From NCBI GenBank assembly GCA_947176635.1, contig CAMWRJ010000017.1, positions 1 through 9,958 on the forward strand: a stretch of 9,958 nt of DNA, given 5' to 3'. The number at the start of each line of letters is the position of its first letter. Position 1 is the stretch's first letter. Below the pieces are notes generated by a model. The model ran no database searches and was not told the DNA's origin. It saw only the letters and a program-made list of their open reading frames with translations. The translations under genes and the position numbers were made by a program. Below are positions 7,738-9,958 of this stretch, piece after piece. The stretch is from an uncultured Mycoplasmataceae bacterium. Lineage in GTDB: Bacteria > Bacillota_I > Bacilli_A > Mycoplasmatales > Mycoplasmoidaceae.

Positions 7738-8928
7738 TTAAGATTTTAGTTCTTTATCTTCAACTATTAATTTATTTTCATCTACTTCAACATTTTGTTT
7801 AGTTTCATGATAAACATGATGATGTTCATAATCATATTTCTTTGAAAATAATATTTCTCCTACTTTATATAAAAATGTAGGTACTATATACAATAATACT
7901 AATGAAACAAGTATAAAGAAAATAATACTTAATATACCTGTTAATTCTCAAAATATTTTTACAAAACTTTCTGAGGCAAATGATGATTGATGTAAAAATA
8001 AATTCATATAAGTTGTACCTAATGCACCAACTGAAATTGGGAATGTTAATGATGCAAATAAGAAACTGAATTTAGATTTAAATAAGATTCTGATTGAAAA
8101 TATCAATAATATAATCATCATACTAACACCAAAAGCTCAAAGAAAAATTGACATACCAGCGATAAAACTACTTGATTGTCCATATATTTCTAATGCTTTT
8201 TTATTAACAGAGAATGTTTGAATGAATCCTGCTAATGTTAAATTTGCTGGAGCAAAATAAACTGCTGTTGATGCTAATCTATCGTTTGATACTTTAGTTT
8301 TGAATAACATTGAATATGTAATTGGAATTAATAAAATTAAATATCATGCAAAGCTAAAGTATCAAAAAGCTTGAAAAAATTCATCTGGTAAAATTGCTTG
8401 ATTAAATCTGTTTGCAAAAGTTGTTGCAGTTGCCATTCCAACAGATGGTACAAATCATGATCCATAAACTGGATGTAAGTTTCATGAATGTTTTGCCAAA
8501 ATATGTTTAATAAAGAAAACTAATAAAACTATTTGCAACAATAATGCTGTACACATAATTATTGCACCAATAACTTGGTTTACAGCAATTCATCCATCTC
8601 CTTTTTCTCAACCTGCAATATATCCTGATATGCACATAATAACCATTGCATAAGTTGGAATAAATGAAGAGAATAATGGTTCTTTAATTTCGAACTTCAT
8701 GATTTTTTTGTGTTTGATATATTTGAATGATAATAATGTGATTAACAATAATGCTATAGGAATTAAGATTGAAGATGCTATTCAAATATTGTTTGCTTCT
8801 AATTCTCAATATTTTTGTAACATTGTATCTAACAAACTAGCAAATCCACTAATACCTAATGCTAACCCTGAACAAGCCAATGGTAAATGTTGAGTTCTAT
8901 GAACAAATTTATTATTCTGAGTATTCAT
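7738..8928 (-). CDS. TDT/SLAC1 (TehA-like) family membrane transporter
   Basis: A 396-residue integral membrane protein with about ten hydrophobic segments, the topology of the tellurite-resistance/dicarboxylate transporter (TDT) family that includes TehA, Mae1 and plant SLAC1 anion channels. Similarity is seen in the opening HLPLACSGLALGISGFASLL, in PLFSSFIPTYAMVIM (compare TehA PVLSSFVSLFPATTM), in the VPSVGMATA segment, in YFAPANLTLAGF, and in the late FSFLFASLTFPISVGALGTT. Substrate is probably a small anion or dicarboxylate and cannot be read here. Many TGA codons are read as Trp. The cytosolic-looking C-terminal tail is unusual: a His cluster YEHHHVYHETK followed by an acidic stretch. 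The ATG at 8926-8928 lies inside the last 17 bases of the ferredoxin gene and has no clear ribosome site, so translation may be coupled to it. Family assignment is by eye, without a search. Confidence 0.8.
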
Positions 8929-9160
8929 TTTTGAATGATTCAATTTTATTTTCTTTATAAGCTTTATATCATTCTTTCATAGACTCAATTTTAATACATT
9001 GTGTTGGACAAGCCACTACACAAGCACCACAAGAAATACATTTTTCATCAGAAAAAGCAAAACCTTCTGGTCTAACTCTAATAGCGTCAACAGGGCATAC
9101 ACTACTGCATGTATTGCATGAAATACAGTCTTTTGTATTAACTACTGAAATTGTTGACAT
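8912..9160 (-). CDS. Ferredoxin with two 4Fe-4S clusters
   Basis: An 82-residue electron carrier of bacterial 2[4Fe-4S] type. The first cluster motif is CISCNTCSSVCP (Cys 12, 15, 18, 22) and the second is CISCGACVVACP (Cys 41, 44, 47, 51), with VDAIRVRPEG between them; a further Cys 55 follows. All eight ligands are present. After the last cluster the protein continues 25 to 30 residues as a charged tail (KEWYKAYKENKIESFKNEYSE, Trp by TGA at 8969-8971), so the ORF does not end at 8969. The start is well supported: an AAGGAG ribosome site at 9166-9171 lies five bases before the ATG. It is first gene of its unit, overlapping the transporter by 17 bases. No oxidoreductase partner or Fe-S assembly gene is in the window, so its electron donor and acceptor are unknown. 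Confidence 0.95.
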
Positions 9161-9199
9161 ATTGTCTCCTTAAATTATTTATAATAAAACACTTATATT

Positions 9200-9205
9200 A
9201 TTATA
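9200..9205 (-). promoter_or_regulatory. Putative -10 box for ferredoxin unit
   Basis: A minus-strand TATAAT at 9200-9205 lies about 40 bases before the ferredoxin ATG, within the divergent region between the two start codons. No good -35 box is seen. The strong AAGGAG ribosome site at 9166-9171 supports a transcript starting upstream here. Confidence 0.35.
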
Positions 9206-9216
9206 ATATATATAAT

Positions 9217-9246
9217 TTGAATTATAAAAATTGATAATGATATAAT
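9217..9246 (+). promoter_or_regulatory. Putative promoter for cmk
   Basis: TTGAAT at 9217-9222, an 18-base spacer and TATAAT at 9241-9246, oriented toward cytidylate kinase, whose ATG is 67 bases downstream. This is the best promoter match in the window. A GGTGG element around 9300-9304, nine bases before the ATG, could be its ribosome site. Confidence 0.5.
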
Positions 9247-9313
9247 CTTTTATTTAATTTTTATATTTAAAATAAAGAAATTTTTAATTAAAAATAAATG
9301 GTGGTTTCTAATT

Positions 9314-9926
9314 ATGGAAAATAAATATTTTACTATTACAATTGATGGACCAGCAGGTTCTGGTAAATCTACATTAGCTAATTTATTTGCTCAAAAATTT
9401 GATGGATTCACTTATGTAAATACAGGGTCAATGTTCAGGGCAATTGCTTATTATTTATTAAAAAATCAAATTGATTATAAAGATGAAAAATTAGTAAATA
9501 AAATTTTAGATCAAATTAATATTGAATTAGAAAATGACAATGTTTATCTAATTGAAAATAAACAAAAACAAAATATTAGTAATTTTATTAGAGAACCTGA
9601 AATTTCTAAAATTAGTTCATTAATTGCTCAATATGATTGTGTAAGAAAAAAATTATTAAATCTACAACGTGAAATTGCAAGCAAACAAAATGTAATAATG
9701 GATGGTAGAGATATTGGTACCAAAGTTTTACCTAATGCTAACATTAAAATCTTTTTAGTTGCTGATATTACTCAAAGAGCAATTAGAAGACAAAAACAAT
9801 TATTAGAACAAAACATAAATGTAGATTTAAAAAGTATTGAACAAGAAATTAAATTAAGAGATGAAAATGATGCTAATAGAAAAAATGCACCTTTAATTAA
9901 ACCAAAAGATGCATTCGTAATAGATA
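9314..9926 (+). CDS. cmk: Cytidylate kinase, C-terminus lost to adapter
   Basis: Cytosolic (d)CMP kinase that makes (d)CDP from CMP/dCMP and ATP. The P-loop is DGPAGSGKST (residues 11-20), followed by the substrate-binding stretch VNTGSMFRA, and the DGRDIGTKVLP block begins at residue 130 (Asp 130, Arg 132, Asp 133). The late segment RDENDANRKNAPLIKPKDAFVID is where relatives have the RD-x2-D-x3-R...P...A-IID motif. Native sequence runs through about residue 204; the family is usually around 220 residues, so some 15 to 20 C-terminal residues are missing. The open frame continues to the window edge only through adapter sequence, which adds a false SLIHISEPTR. The start is the ATG at 9314-9316. 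No TGA is needed in this part. It is divergent from the ferredoxin unit. In many Firmicutes and mollicutes the next gene is der (engA), not visible here. Confidence 0.95.
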
Positions 9927-9958
9927 TGTCACTTATACACATATCCGAGCCCACGAGA
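9927..9958. other. Nextera transposase adapter contamination at the contig end
   Basis: The last 32 bases match the standard Nextera Read-2-side adapter (reverse complement of mosaic end plus adapter) at 30 positions, with differences at 9931 (A for T) and 9943 (A for C). Local composition turns GC-rich, unlike the rest of the window, in TCCGAGCCCACGAGA (9944-9958). In the cmk frame it encodes SLIHISEPTR, a peptide known in databases as translated adapter. The two mismatches are both synonymous in that frame. This is not genomic DNA. Confidence 0.95.

Noticed and set aside
8699..8893. Plus-strand 64-codon ORF opposite the transporter
   Set aside because: It is antisense to membrane segments of the TDT protein; hydrophobic stretches there are mirrored by chance.
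9772..9954. Minus-strand 60-codon ORF at the right edge, with a start reading MGSDMC
   Set aside because: It starts within the adapter and runs antisense to cmk; its N-terminus is translated adapter.

Overview
The window reads as a small, very AT-rich piece of a Mollicutes (Mycoplasma/Ureaplasma-type) chromosome that uses UGA as tryptophan (genetic code 4). Nearly every gene is interrupted by TGA under the standard code and becomes one continuous, family-consistent protein when TGA is read as Trp. Examples are the Trp of FDRSIFEDW in the nucleoside kinase, of GAPYWDP in glycerol kinase and of GIYWG in the DUF31 lipoprotein. This excludes Acholeplasma and phytoplasmas. The exact genus cannot be fixed from the sequence.

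Layout. Nine genes lie on the minus strand in three apparent transcription units, and one gene is divergent on the plus strand. Unit A (3428 down past 1) is RNase J, a deoxynucleoside kinase, a HIT-family protein and a CinA-like amidohydrolase that runs off the left edge. Unit B (6623 to 3680) is glycerol kinase followed by a DUF31 serine-protease-like lipoprotein, ending in a hairpin terminator at 3641-3670. Unit C (9160 to 6721) is a 2[4Fe-4S] ferredoxin, a TDT/SLAC1-family membrane transporter, an unrecognised 138-residue protein and a DJ-1/PfpI-like protein, ending in a hairpin terminator at 6689-6714. On the plus strand, cytidylate kinase starts at 9314 and runs toward the right edge. The two longest gene-free stretches (3429-3679 and 9161-9313) hold promoters, a terminator and AT-rich palindromic sequence. 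There are no gene-free gaps above 300 bases, and I saw no RNA gene, mobile element or CRISPR array.

Genes work mainly in nucleotide salvage and RNA turnover (RNase J, dNK, HIT, CMP kinase, CinA), glycerol use (GlpK) and envelope proteolysis (DUF31). Unit C is the least ordinary part: a ferredoxin translationally coupled to an anion-channel-type transporter in a lineage generally poor in redox metabolism, followed by a DJ-1 homologue lacking the nucleophilic cysteine.

Quality warning: the last 32 bases (9927-9958) are not genomic. They match the Nextera transposase adapter (30 of 32 positions) and translate in frame with cmk as SLIHISEPTR, a well-known contaminant peptide. The cytidylate kinase C-terminus is therefore missing and replaced by adapter. 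I found no convincing undescribed system. The findings below are the points that merit checking.
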